From Actinomycetes bacterium (GTDB lineage: Bacteria; Actinomycetota; Actinomycetes; Propionibacteriales; Propionibacteriaceae): 5,761 nt of DNA. Below are positions 1-5,761 of the stretch, piece by piece. Within the stretch, counting starts at the first letter, position 1. Every line of letters begins with the position of its first letter. Position numbers and translations under genes: made by a program. The stretch is from NCBI GenBank assembly GCA_023412435.1, contig JAEYNS010000369.1, positions 1 to 5,761 on the forward strand. The letters run 5' to 3'. The notes under the pieces were generated by a model. That model saw only the letters and a program-made list of their open reading frames with translations. It had not been told where the DNA came from and did not search any database.

Positions 1-897
1 GACCTGGACTCGCTGGCCCTCGCCACCCACCACCCGCGCTGGATCGTCGAGGCTTGGCAGGAAGCTCTGGGGGACAGGGCGCAGACCGAACTCGCCGACG
101 CCCTCGCGGCCGACAATCGGGCCCCCACCAATCACCTGGTGGTTCGTCCTGGCCTGGCCGACGTAGCCGAGCTCGGTGGCGAACCGGCACGGTTCTCGCC
201 GTTCGGGGCCTATGCTGCCGGCGCCCCGCAGGGAGTGGCGGCGGTCGCCGAGGGCCGCGCCGGGGTGCAGGACGAGGGCTCCCAGCTGGTCGCGCTCGCG
301 CTCAGCCGGGTCGATGCTCCGGAGGGTCCCTGGCTCGACCTGTGCGCCGGGCCCGGGGGCAAGGCGGCGATGCTGGCGGGGCTGGCGATCCAGCACGGCA
401 CCCGCCTGGTCGCCGGCGAGGTTCAGCCGCACCGCGCCCGCCTGGTCGCCGACAACCTCGCCGGCTACACCGGCGAACGCCGTCCCGTGACCGTGGTGGC
501 CGACGGTACCCGGCCGCCGTGGCGGCCCGGCAGCTTCGCCAGGGTCATGGCGGACGTGCCGTGCACGGGGCTGGGGGCGCTGCGCCGCCGCCCCGAGAGC
601 CGGTGGCGGCGGCAGCCCTCCGACCTGCCCGGACTGGTCGCGCTGCAGCGGCAGCTGCTCGCCACCGCCATCGCCTCGGCCCGCCCCGGCGGGGTGGTCG
701 CCTATGTCACCTGCTCGCCTCACGTCGCAGAGACCCGCGAGGTGGTGGCCGCGGCGCAGGGCGTCGACCTGCTGACGGCCGCTGACTACCTTCCCGAGGT
801 GCCGGACGCGGCCGCCGGTGAGTTCGTGCAGCTGTGGCCGCACCGGCACGGCACCGACGCGATGTTCCTGGCGCTGCTGAAGGTCGGGGCTCGGTAG
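1..897 (+). CDS. rsmB: 16S rRNA (cytosine-C5) methyltransferase RsmB, C-terminal part (5' end outside window)
   Basis: Open from the first base in frame 1 to a TAG stop; 298 residues are visible. RsmB (Fmu/Sun) uses S-adenosylmethionine to methylate a cytosine (C967 in E. coli numbering) of 16S rRNA. Visible in order: HPRWIVEAW (about 11-19), a conserved stretch just before the catalytic core; [11 protein letters not shown] (88-98); SAM-binding motif [12 protein letters not shown] (from 113); DGT (168-170); motif [10 protein letters not shown] with Cys188; motif VI TCSP with Cys238. In this family the motif VI Cys attacks cytosine and the motif IV Cys helps release product; both are present. 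Full-length members are about 450 residues, so the N-terminal NusB-like RNA-binding domain lies left of the window. The first in-frame GTG at 139 is internal, since recognisable RsmB sequence precedes it. rpe follows after 10 bases, an arrangement common in actinobacteria, often with fmt upstream. Family assignment is very firm; the exact target base is inferred from the family. Confidence 0.95.
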   Translation, partial: DLDSLALATHHPRWIVEAWQEALGDRAQTELADALAADNRAPTNHLVVRPGLADVAELGGEPARFSPFGAYAAGAPQGVAAVAEGRAGVQDEGSQLVALALSRVDAPEGPWLDLCAGPGGKAAMLAGLAIQHGTRLVAGEVQPHRARLVADNLAGYTGERRPVTVVADGTRPPWRPGSFARVMADVPCTGLGALRRRPESRWRRQPSDLPGLVALQRQLLATAIASARPGGVVAYVTCSPHVAETREVVAAAQGVDLLTAADYLPEVPDAAAGEFVQLWPHRHGTDAMFLALLKVGAR

Positions 898-900
898 AGT
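895..900 (+). promoter_or_regulatory. Putative -10 element (TAGAGT) for leaderless rpe transcript
   Basis: TAGAGT matches the actinobacterial -10 pattern TANANT and ends 7 bases before the rpe GTG, so initiation at or next to the start codon is expected. The first three bases are also the rsmB stop codon. I see no convincing -35 hexamer about 17 bases upstream, which is common for this promoter class. The GAGGG at 902-906 lies only 1 base from the GTG, too close for a normal Shine-Dalgarno. The promoter role is inferred from position and from the same arrangement at two other starts in the window. Confidence 0.5.
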
Positions 901-907
901 CGAGGGT

Positions 908-1573
908 GTGGGTATCCGAATCACGCCGAGCATCCTGAACGCAGATCTCTCCAGCCTGGCGGCGGAGGTGGCCCGGATCCCGAGCGCCGACCTCGTCCAC
1001 CTCGACGTGATGGACAACCGGTTCGTCCCCAACCTGTCCTTCGGGCTGCCCGTGGTCGAGAGTCTGCGCCGCCACACCACGATGCCGATGGACCTCCACC
1101 TGATGATCGCCGAGGTCGACCGCTGGGCGCCGGGGTACGCCGAGGCGGGGTGTGAGTCGGTGACCTTCCACGTCGAGGCCTCCGACGACCCCCGGGGACT
1201 CGCCCGGACGCTCCGCTCGCTCGGCGCACGGGCATCCATGGCCCTCAAGCCCGGCACCCCCATCGAGCCCTACGCCGACCTGCTGCCCGATCTGGACATG
1301 GTGCTCATCATGACCGTCGAGCCCGGCTTCGGCGGCCAGGCGTTCATGGCCGACATGATGCCCAAGGTGGCGAGGACCCGCGAGCTGGTGGCTGCGCTGG
1401 GCAAGGAGATCTGGGTCCAGGTCGACGGCGGTGTCTCCGAGGACACGATCGAGCAGTGCGTCGCCGCGGGCGCCGACACCTTCGTGGCGGGATCGGCGGT
1501 CTTCCGGGCCGACGAGCCGGACGCCGTGGTGCGGGCGCTGCGCGAGCAGGCGCTCAGCCACGCGGGCTGCTGA
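908..1573 (+). CDS. rpe: Ribulose-phosphate 3-epimerase
   Basis: Complete 221-residue (beta/alpha)8-barrel enzyme, normal length for the family. It interconverts D-ribulose 5-phosphate and D-xylulose 5-phosphate in the cytoplasmic pentose phosphate pathway. Family signatures: PSILNAD (7-13, Ser8), [12 protein letters not shown] (31-42), DLHLM (62-66), EPGFGGQ (138-144, phosphate loop), VDGGV (172-176) and [11 protein letters not shown] (187-197). The metal ligands His31, Asp33, His64 and Asp173 fall at the family spacing; Asp33 and Asp173 are the expected acid/base pair. The start is GTG at 908: the protein begins three codons before the conserved ITPSIL stretch and no in-frame start lies between the rsmB stop and this codon. 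It sits 10 bases after rsmB on the same strand, so it may be read through from rsmB, but a -10-like TAGAGT 7 bases upstream also suggests its own leaderless transcript. Its stop lies 9 bases from the stop of the convergent PAC2 gene. Confidence 0.97.
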   Translation: MGIRITPSILNADLSSLAAEVARIPSADLVHLDVMDNRFVPNLSFGLPVVESLRRHTTMPMDLHLMIAEVDRWAPGYAEAGCESVTFHVEASDDPRGLARTLRSLGARASMALKPGTPIEPYADLLPDLDMVLIMTVEPGFGGQAFMADMMPKVARTRELVAALGKEIWVQVDGGVSEDTIEQCVAAGADTFVAGSAVFRADEPDAVVRALREQALSHAGC

Positions 1574-1582
1574 TCCCTCCGG

Positions 1583-2419
1583 TCAGGGCCGCCGGTTCCG
1601 CCGCTTCAGGTAGCGCTCGAACTCCGCGGCGATCGACTCGCCGGACGGCTGCGGCGTCTCCTCGTCGCGACGTTCCTCCAGCGCCGTGATGTAGCTGGAG
1701 ATCTCGGGGTCGTCGGCCACCAGGTCGTTGACCTGCGCCTCCCAGGAGGCTGCCGCCTCGGCGAGACCCTCCGCATCGAGCGGGGTGTTGAGCACGTCCT
1801 CGAGCCGGGCCAGCAGCGCAAGGGTCGCCTTGGGGTTCGGCGGTTCGGCGACGTAGTGCGGCACCGACGCCCACAGCGAGACCACCGGCATGCCCGCCAG
1901 GGTTGCCTCGTTGCCGAGCACCCCGACGATGCCGGTCGGGCCTTCGTAGGTCGACAGCGCAAGGCCGAGGTCGGCGGCCAGGTCGGAGTTCCCTGCCGTG
2001 GCTGCGACCGGGACGGGGCGCGAGTGCGGCGCGTCGGTGAGCAGCGCGCCGAGCAGCACGACGATCTCCGGACGGACGGTGCGCAGCATCGACAGGAGCC
2101 GGTTGGAGTACTCCCGCCAGCGGTAGTTCGGCTCGGGGCCGCCGATCAGCACCAGGTCTCGTTCGGGCAGCGACGCGACGAGCACCTCGGTGGTCGGCCA
2201 TTCCACGATCCGCTCGGTGGGGGAGAGCAGCCGAGCGGTCGGACGGTTCACCTGGAAGTCGTAGAAGTCCTCGGGATCGAAGGAGAACTCGAGCCGGGCC
2301 TTGTAGGAGTCAGCGAGATGGTCGATGACGCCGCTGGCTGCGTCGCCGGCGTCGTTCCACCCACCGAACGCGGCCACGACGGCCGGGTTGCGGAGGTCCC
2401 TGAGCCCCAGTCTTGCCAT
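1583..2419 (-). CDS. PAC2-family protein (proteasome assembly chaperone 2-like fold), function unknown in bacteria
   Basis: Complete 278-residue protein of the actinobacterial PAC2 family (PF09754), resembling M. tuberculosis Rv2125. Diagnostic stretches: FGGWNDAGDAAS (18-29), DFYDFQVNRP (51-60), LIGGPEPNYRWR (91-102), LLGALLTDAPHSRPVPV (122-138), YEGPTGIVGVLGNEA (158-172), SLWASVPHYV (181-190), and an acidic then basic helical tail ending SIAAEFERYLKRR. No signal peptide or membrane segment is evident, so it is probably cytoplasmic. The eukaryotic relative PAC2 helps assemble the proteasome alpha ring; whether bacterial members do so is not shown, and nothing in this window has a proteasome gene. 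The ATG at 2419 is chosen because the conserved N-terminus (ARLGLRDL) starts there; an in-frame ATG at 2470 would add 17 residues without recognisable homology and overlap the metH start. It is divergent from metH and convergent with rpe. The family call is firm; the role is open. Confidence 0.93.
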   Translation of the reverse strand: MARLGLRDLRNPAVVAAFGGWNDAGDAASGVIDHLADSYKARLEFSFDPEDFYDFQVNRPTARLLSPTERIVEWPTTEVLVASLPERDLVLIGGPEPNYRWREYSNRLLSMLRTVRPEIVVLLGALLTDAPHSRPVPVAATAGNSDLAADLGLALSTYEGPTGIVGVLGNEATLAGMPVVSLWASVPHYVAEPPNPKATLALLARLEDVLNTPLDAEGLAEAAASWEAQVNDLVADDPEISSYITALEERRDEETPQPSGESIAAEFERYLKRRNRRP

Positions 2420-2425
2420 GGGCCC

Positions 2426-2431
2426 ACTGTA
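2426..2431 (-). promoter_or_regulatory. Putative -10 element (TACAGT) for leaderless PAC2-family transcript
   Basis: Read on the minus strand, TACAGT matches TANANT and is separated from the ATG at 2419 by six bases (the palindrome GGGCCC). This places the expected transcription start at the A of the ATG. A purine-rich GGAGGG lies about 13 bases upstream of the ATG, overlong for a Shine-Dalgarno, so conventional initiation is possible but less well spaced. No clear -35 hexamer is seen; a 17-base spacer would put it near 2449-2454. The call rests on spacing and pattern only. Confidence 0.5.
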
Positions 2432-2455
2432 ACCCTCCCCCCGCAGGAGCCCTCG

Positions 2456-2461
2456 TAGACT
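2456..2461 (+). promoter_or_regulatory. Putative -10 element (TAGACT) for leaderless metH transcript
   Basis: TAGACT matches TANANT and ends 7 bases before the metH ATG at 2469. The only Shine-Dalgarno-like run upstream, AGGAG at 2445-2449, is 19 bases from the ATG, too far to serve it. No -35 consensus is visible at the 17-base position (about 2433-2438). With only 49 bases between metH and the PAC2 start there is no room for a cobalamin or SAM riboswitch in the leader. Inferred leaderless promoter. Confidence 0.5.
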
Positions 2462-2468
2462 TCGCTGC

Positions 2469-5400
2469 ATGACCCGTGACCTGCGTGCCGCCCTGGCCGA
2501 CCGCGTCCTGGTGGCCGACGGCGCGATGGGAACGATGCTGCAGGGCTTCGATCTGTCACTGGACGACTTCCAGGGCTACGAGGGCTGCAACGAGGTGCTC
2601 AACGTCACCCGGCCCGACGTGGTGACCGCCATCCATGAGGCCTACCTGCAGGCCGGGGCCGACTGCATCGAGACCAACACCTTCGGGGCCAACCTCGCGG
2701 CGCTGGCAGAGTACGAGATCTCCGACCGGATCGCCGAGCTTGCCGGGGCGGGCGCCGCGCTCGCCAGGGCGGCGGCCGACGCTGCCGCCACCGATCGCCG
2801 TCCCCGCTTCGTGCTCGGCAGCATGGGCCCGGGCACGAAGCTTCCCAGCCTCGGCCACGTCAGCTACCGCGCGCTGCGCGACGCCTATCAGGTGCAGGCG
2901 GAGGCGATGGTCACCGGCGGGGTGGACGGCTTCCAGGTCGAGACCTCCCAGGACCTGCTGCAGGCCAAGGCTGCTGTTGCCGGTGCCCGGCGCGCCCTGG
3001 ACGCCCTCGGCGTCGACCTGCCGATCTTCGTCAATGTCACCATCGAGACCACGGGCGCGATGCTGCTGGGCAGCGAGATCGGCGCGGCGCTGACCGCCCT
3101 CGAGCCGCTCGGGATCGACGCCATCGGCCTGAACTGCGGCACCGGACCGACCGAGATGAGTGAGCACCTGCGCCACCTCTCGCGGTACGCCCGGATCCCT
3201 GTCGCCTGCATGCCCAACGCCGGCCTGCCCGAACTCGGACCGGACGGGGCCGTGTACCCGATGGGGCCGGACGCCTTCGTCGATCACGTGCGGCAGTTCA
3301 CCGGCGAGTTCGGGCTGGCTGTCGTCGGCGGCTGTTGCGGCACCACCCCCGATCACATCCGGCGGCTGGCCGAGGCGGTCGCTGCGACCAGGCCCGCCGA
3401 GCGCACCCCGACCCCGGTCGCCAGCGTCTCGTCGCTGTACGCCGAGGTGCCGCTGCGACAGGACACCAGCTACCTGGTGATCGGCGAACGGACCAACGCC
3501 AACGGTTCCAGGGCCTTCCGCGACGCGATGCTGGCGGGGGCGTGGGCGGACTGCGTGGAGATCGCCAAGGACCAGAGCCGTGACGGGGCGCATGTCCTGG
3601 ACCTGTGCGTCGACTACGTGGGACGCGACGGGGTCGCGGACATGGCCGAGCTCGCCTCCCGGCTGGCGACCGCCGTCTCGCTGCCGATCGTGCTGGACTC
3701 CACCGAGCCCGAGGTGTTGCGGGCAGGGCTGGAACGTCTCGCCGGCCGCTGCGCGGTGAACTCGGTCAACTACGAGGACGGCGACGGCCCGGACTCGCGG
3801 TTCGCCCGCGTGATGCCGCTGGTGAAGGAGCACGGGGCGGCCGTGGTCGCGCTCACCATCGACGAGGAGGGCCAGGCCCGTACCGCCGAGTGGAAGGTGC
3901 GGGTGGCCGAGCGGCTGATCGACGACCTCACCCGGAACTGGGGGATGCGGGTCGAGGACATCATCGTCGACTGCCTCACCTTCCCGATCGCCACCGGCCA
4001 GGAGGAGACCCGCCGCGACGCCCTCGAGACCATCGAGGCGATCCGCGAGGTGACCCGCAGGCACCCCGGTATCCACACCACACTGGGCATCTCGAACGTG
4101 TCCTTCGGGCTCAACCCGGCGGCCCGGGTGGTGCTCAACTCGGTCTTCCTGCACGAGTGCGTGCAGGCCGGACTCGACTCCGCGATCGTGCACGCCGCCC
4201 GGATCGTTCCGATGGCGCGGATCCCCGAGGAGCAACGCGAGGTCGCCCTCGACCTGATCCACGACCGCCGCGCGCCCGGGTACGACCCGCTGACCCGCTT
4301 TCTGGAGCTGTTCGAGGGGGTCACCACCGCCGACACCCGGCAGGCCAGGCGGGCCGAGCTCGAAGCGCTGCCGGTGGGCGAGCGGCTGGCCCGCAGGATC
4401 ATCGACGGCGACGCCAACGGGCTGGAGGCCGACCTCGATCTCGCCTTGACCAATAGTCCGGCGCTCCAGATCATCGACCACTTCCTGCTGTCCGGCATGA
4501 AGACGGTCGGCGACCTGTTCGGGTCGGGTCAGATGCAGCTCCCGTTCGTGCTCGCCTCCGCCGAGGTGATGAAGTCGGCGGTGCGTTACCTGGAGCCGCA
4601 CATCGACGCCACCGATACCGCGGGCAAGGGCACGATCGTGCTGGCCACTGTGAAGGGCGACGTGCACGACATCGGCAAGAACCTCGTGGACATCATCCTG
4701 ACCAACAACGGCTACACGGTGGTCAACCTCGGCATCAAGCAGCCGGTGAGCGCGATCGTCGAGGCGGCCTTGGCCCACAACGCCGACGCGATCGGGATGT
4801 CGGGCCTGCTCGTGAAGTCGACAGTGGTGATGCGCGACAACCTCGCCGAGCTGAACACCCGCGGGCTGAGCCAGTACCCGGTCCTGCTCGGCGGGGCTGC
4901 GCTGACCAGGGCGTTCGTCGAGGAAGACCTGAACGAGCTGTACGCCGGCGAGGTCAGGTACGCCAGGGACGCCTTCGAGGGACTGTCGCTGATGGAGTCG
5001 GTGATGGCGGTGAAGCGCGGCGAGCCGGGCGCCGCGCTGCCGGAGCCCAGGCGGCGACGGGTGACTGCCGCGGCTCGTCCGTCCACCCCGGTCGATGCCG
5101 AGCCCGGGCTTCGCTCCGATGTCGCACGCCGGATCGACGTTCCGACCCCTCCGTTCTGGGGCAGCCGGGTCGTCAAGGGCATCAAGCTGGCCGAGGTCGC
5201 GGAATGGCTCGACCACAGGGCCACGTTCATGGGGCAGTGGGGGCTGCGTGGCGTCCGCGGTGGACCCAGCTACGAGGAACTCGTGGAAACCGAGGGGCTG
5301 CCGCGGCTGCGGCGCTGGCTGGATGAGATCGCCACCCGGGGGTTGGCCGAGTTCGCTGTGGTCCACGGCTACTGGCCCTGCCACTCCGAGGGCTCCACGC

Positions 5401-5761
5401 TGGTGGTGGGCGACCCGGACCACCCCGCCCGCGAACTGCACAGGTTCGACTTCCCGCGCCAGTCCCGGGAGCGGCGGCTCTGTCTGGCCGACTTCTTCCG
5501 GGACGCCGAGGAGGCGGCCGAGCTCGGGCCGGACGTGATCGCCTTCCAGCTTGTCACCATGGGACAGGCCGTCTCCCGGGCCACCGCCGAGCTGTTCGCC
5601 GGCGACTCCTACCGCGACTACCTGGAGCTGCACGGCCTGTCGGTGCAGCTCACCGAGGCGCTGGCGGAGTGCTGGCACGCCCGAGTGCGCGCCGAGCTGG
5701 GCCTGGGCGGGGACGGCTCGCGAGAGGCGATGATCCGCGACCAGGCCTACCGCGGCTCGCG
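2469..5761 (+). CDS. metH: Cobalamin-dependent methionine synthase (5-methyltetrahydrofolate-homocysteine methyltransferase), 3' end outside window
   Basis: Open from ATG 2469 to the right edge, about 1097 residues. The enzyme transfers the methyl of 5-methyltetrahydrofolate to homocysteine via cobalamin, giving methionine and tetrahydrofolate in the cytoplasm. Modules in order: homocysteine-binding barrel, about 1-310, with DGAMGTMLQ near the N-terminus and zinc ligands Cys223 (LNCGTGP), Cys289 and Cys290 (VGGCCGTTP); pterin-binding barrel, about 335-600 (VIGERTNANGSRAF, VNSVNYEDGDG, TLGISNVSFGLNP); B12 cap, about 625-710 (GMKTVGDLFGSGQMQLPFVL); B12 domain, about 715-850, with DVHDIGK carrying cobalt-ligand His733, and Ser778 in GMSGLLVKS; an Arg/Pro-rich linker, about 850-888; and the AdoMet reactivation domain from about 890 (PPFWGSR, GQWGLRG, FQLVTMGQ, SYRDYLELHG). 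Actinobacterial homologues are about 1190 residues, so probably fewer than 100, including the RxxxGYxACP-type SAM loop, are missing. I see no frameshift or lost key residue. It is divergent from the PAC2 gene. Confidence 0.97.
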   Translation, partial: MTRDLRAALADRVLVADGAMGTMLQGFDLSLDDFQGYEGCNEVLNVTRPDVVTAIHEAYLQAGADCIETNTFGANLAALAEYEISDRIAELAGAGAALARAAADAAATDRRPRFVLGSMGPGTKLPSLGHVSYRALRDAYQVQAEAMVTGGVDGFQVETSQDLLQAKAAVAGARRALDALGVDLPIFVNVTIETTGAMLLGSEIGAALTALEPLGIDAIGLNCGTGPTEMSEHLRHLSRYARIPVACMPNAGLPELGPDGAVYPMGPDAFVDHVRQFTGEFGLAVVGGCCGTTPDHIRRLAEAVAATRPAERTPTPVASVSSLYAEVPLRQDTSYLVIGERTNANGSRAFRDAMLAGAWADCVEIAKDQSRDGAHVLDLCVDYVGRDGVADMAELASRLATAVSLPIVLDSTEPEVLRAGLERLAGRCAVNSVNYEDGDGPDSRFARVMPLVKEHGAAVVALTIDEEGQARTAEWKVRVAERLIDDLTRNWGMRVEDIIVDCLTFPIATGQEETRRDALETIEAIREVTRRHPGIHTTLGISNVSFGLNPAARVVLNSVFLHECVQAGLDSAIVHAARIVPMARIPEEQREVALDLIHDRRAPGYDPLTRFLELFEGVTTADTRQARRAELEALPVGERLARRIIDGDANGLEADLDLALTNSPALQIIDHFLLSGMKTVGDLFGSGQMQLPFVLASAEVMKSAVRYLEPHIDATDTAGKGTIVLATVKGDVHDIGKNLVDIILTNNGYTVVNLGIKQPVSAIVEAALAHNADAIGMSGLLVKSTVVMRDNLAELNTRGLSQYPVLLGGAALTRAFVEEDLNELYAGEVRYARDAFEGLSLMESVMAVKRGEPGAALPEPRRRRVTAAARPSTPVDAEPGLRSDVARRIDVPTPPFWGSRVVKGIKLAEVAEWLDHRATFMGQWGLRGVRGGPSYEELVETEGLPRLRRWLDEIATRGLAEFAVVHGYWPCHSEGSTLVVGDPDHPARELHRFDFPRQSRERRLCLADFFRDAEEAAELGPDVIAFQLVTMGQAVSRATAELFAGDSYRDYLELHGLSVQLTEALAECWHARVRAELGLGGDGSREAMIRDQAYRGS

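Noticed and set aside
54..785. A plus-strand open frame of 243 codons overlapping rsmB
   Set aside because: Almost entirely Arg, Gly, Pro and Ala, a frame-shifted reading of rsmB, whose true frame holds the SAM and catalytic motifs.
707..1561. A minus-strand open frame of 284 codons opposite the end of rsmB and rpe
   Set aside because: It mirrors the well-supported rsmB and rpe coding sequence and has low-complexity, Arg/Gly/His-rich composition without family motifs.
1555..1569. CAGCC/GGCTG inverted repeat as a terminator for rpe
   Set aside because: The stem is only 5 base pairs, lies inside the coding end of rpe and lacks a T-run; such short repeats are common in GC-rich coding DNA.
1856..2458. 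A plus-strand open frame of 200 codons opposite the PAC2 gene
   Set aside because: Antisense to a clearly recognised PAC2-family protein; no independent domain or initiation signal.
2420..2470. An upstream in-frame ATG at 2470 (minus strand) extending the PAC2 protein by 17 residues
   Set aside because: The extension is not recognisable as family sequence, would overlap the metH start codon, and would include the inferred -10 box as coding sequence. The ATG at 2419 directly precedes the conserved N-terminus.
3605..4456. A plus-strand open frame of 283 codons inside metH
   Set aside because: Arg/Gly/Pro-rich out-of-frame reading of the pterin-binding domain, with no motif of its own.
5040..5135. 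The Arg/Pro-rich stretch in metH as a sign of a frameshift or insertion
   Set aside because: It sits where MetH proteins have a variable flexible linker between the B12 and reactivation domains, and the frame is continuous on both sides.
2556..5678. A minus-strand open frame of 1040 codons opposite metH
   Set aside because: The plus strand codes for a clear MetH with every domain motif. The reverse frame is rich in Gly, Arg, His, Val and Asp with no recognisable domain, as expected when high-GC codons are read in antisense and stops become rare.

Overview
The window is very GC-rich (roughly 70% by eye), with G or C at nearly every third codon position. The closest family resemblances I recognise are actinobacterial: the MetH sequence, a PAC2-family protein beside metH, and an rsmB-rpe pair. 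A high-GC actinomycete chromosome is the best guess. I cannot fix the genus from sequence alone.

Layout. (1) Bases 1-897, plus strand: the C-terminal two thirds of RsmB, a 16S rRNA m5C methyltransferase, cut by the left edge. (2) 908-1573, plus strand: complete rpe, ribulose-phosphate 3-epimerase, 10 bases after the rsmB stop. (3) 1583-2419, minus strand: complete PAC2-family protein, converging on rpe with only 9 bases between the stop codons. (4) 2469-5761, plus strand: metH, cobalamin-dependent methionine synthase, diverging from the PAC2 gene across 49 bases and running off the right edge. About 1097 residues are visible, and probably fewer than 100 are missing. Because metH has no stop inside the window it is easily missed, and a long open frame on the opposite strand (2556-5678) can be mistaken for the gene.

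The genes are housekeeping functions: ribosome modification, pentose-phosphate interconversion, methionine and folate one-carbon metabolism, and a protein of unknown bacterial role. The window looks like the junction of two common actinobacterial modules, rsmB-rpe and PAC2<>metH. I see no mobile element, RNA gene, CRISPR array, toxin or defence system, and no new biochemical system.

The most interesting signal is regulatory. All three visible start codons lie 6-7 bases downstream of a hexamer matching the actinobacterial -10 pattern TANANT (TAGAGT, TACAGT, TAGACT), and none has a well-spaced Shine-Dalgarno sequence. This suggests that rpe, the PAC2 gene and metH are each transcribed as leaderless mRNAs. 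In the divergent PAC2/metH gap the two inferred promoters interlock so tightly that simultaneous polymerase binding looks unlikely.
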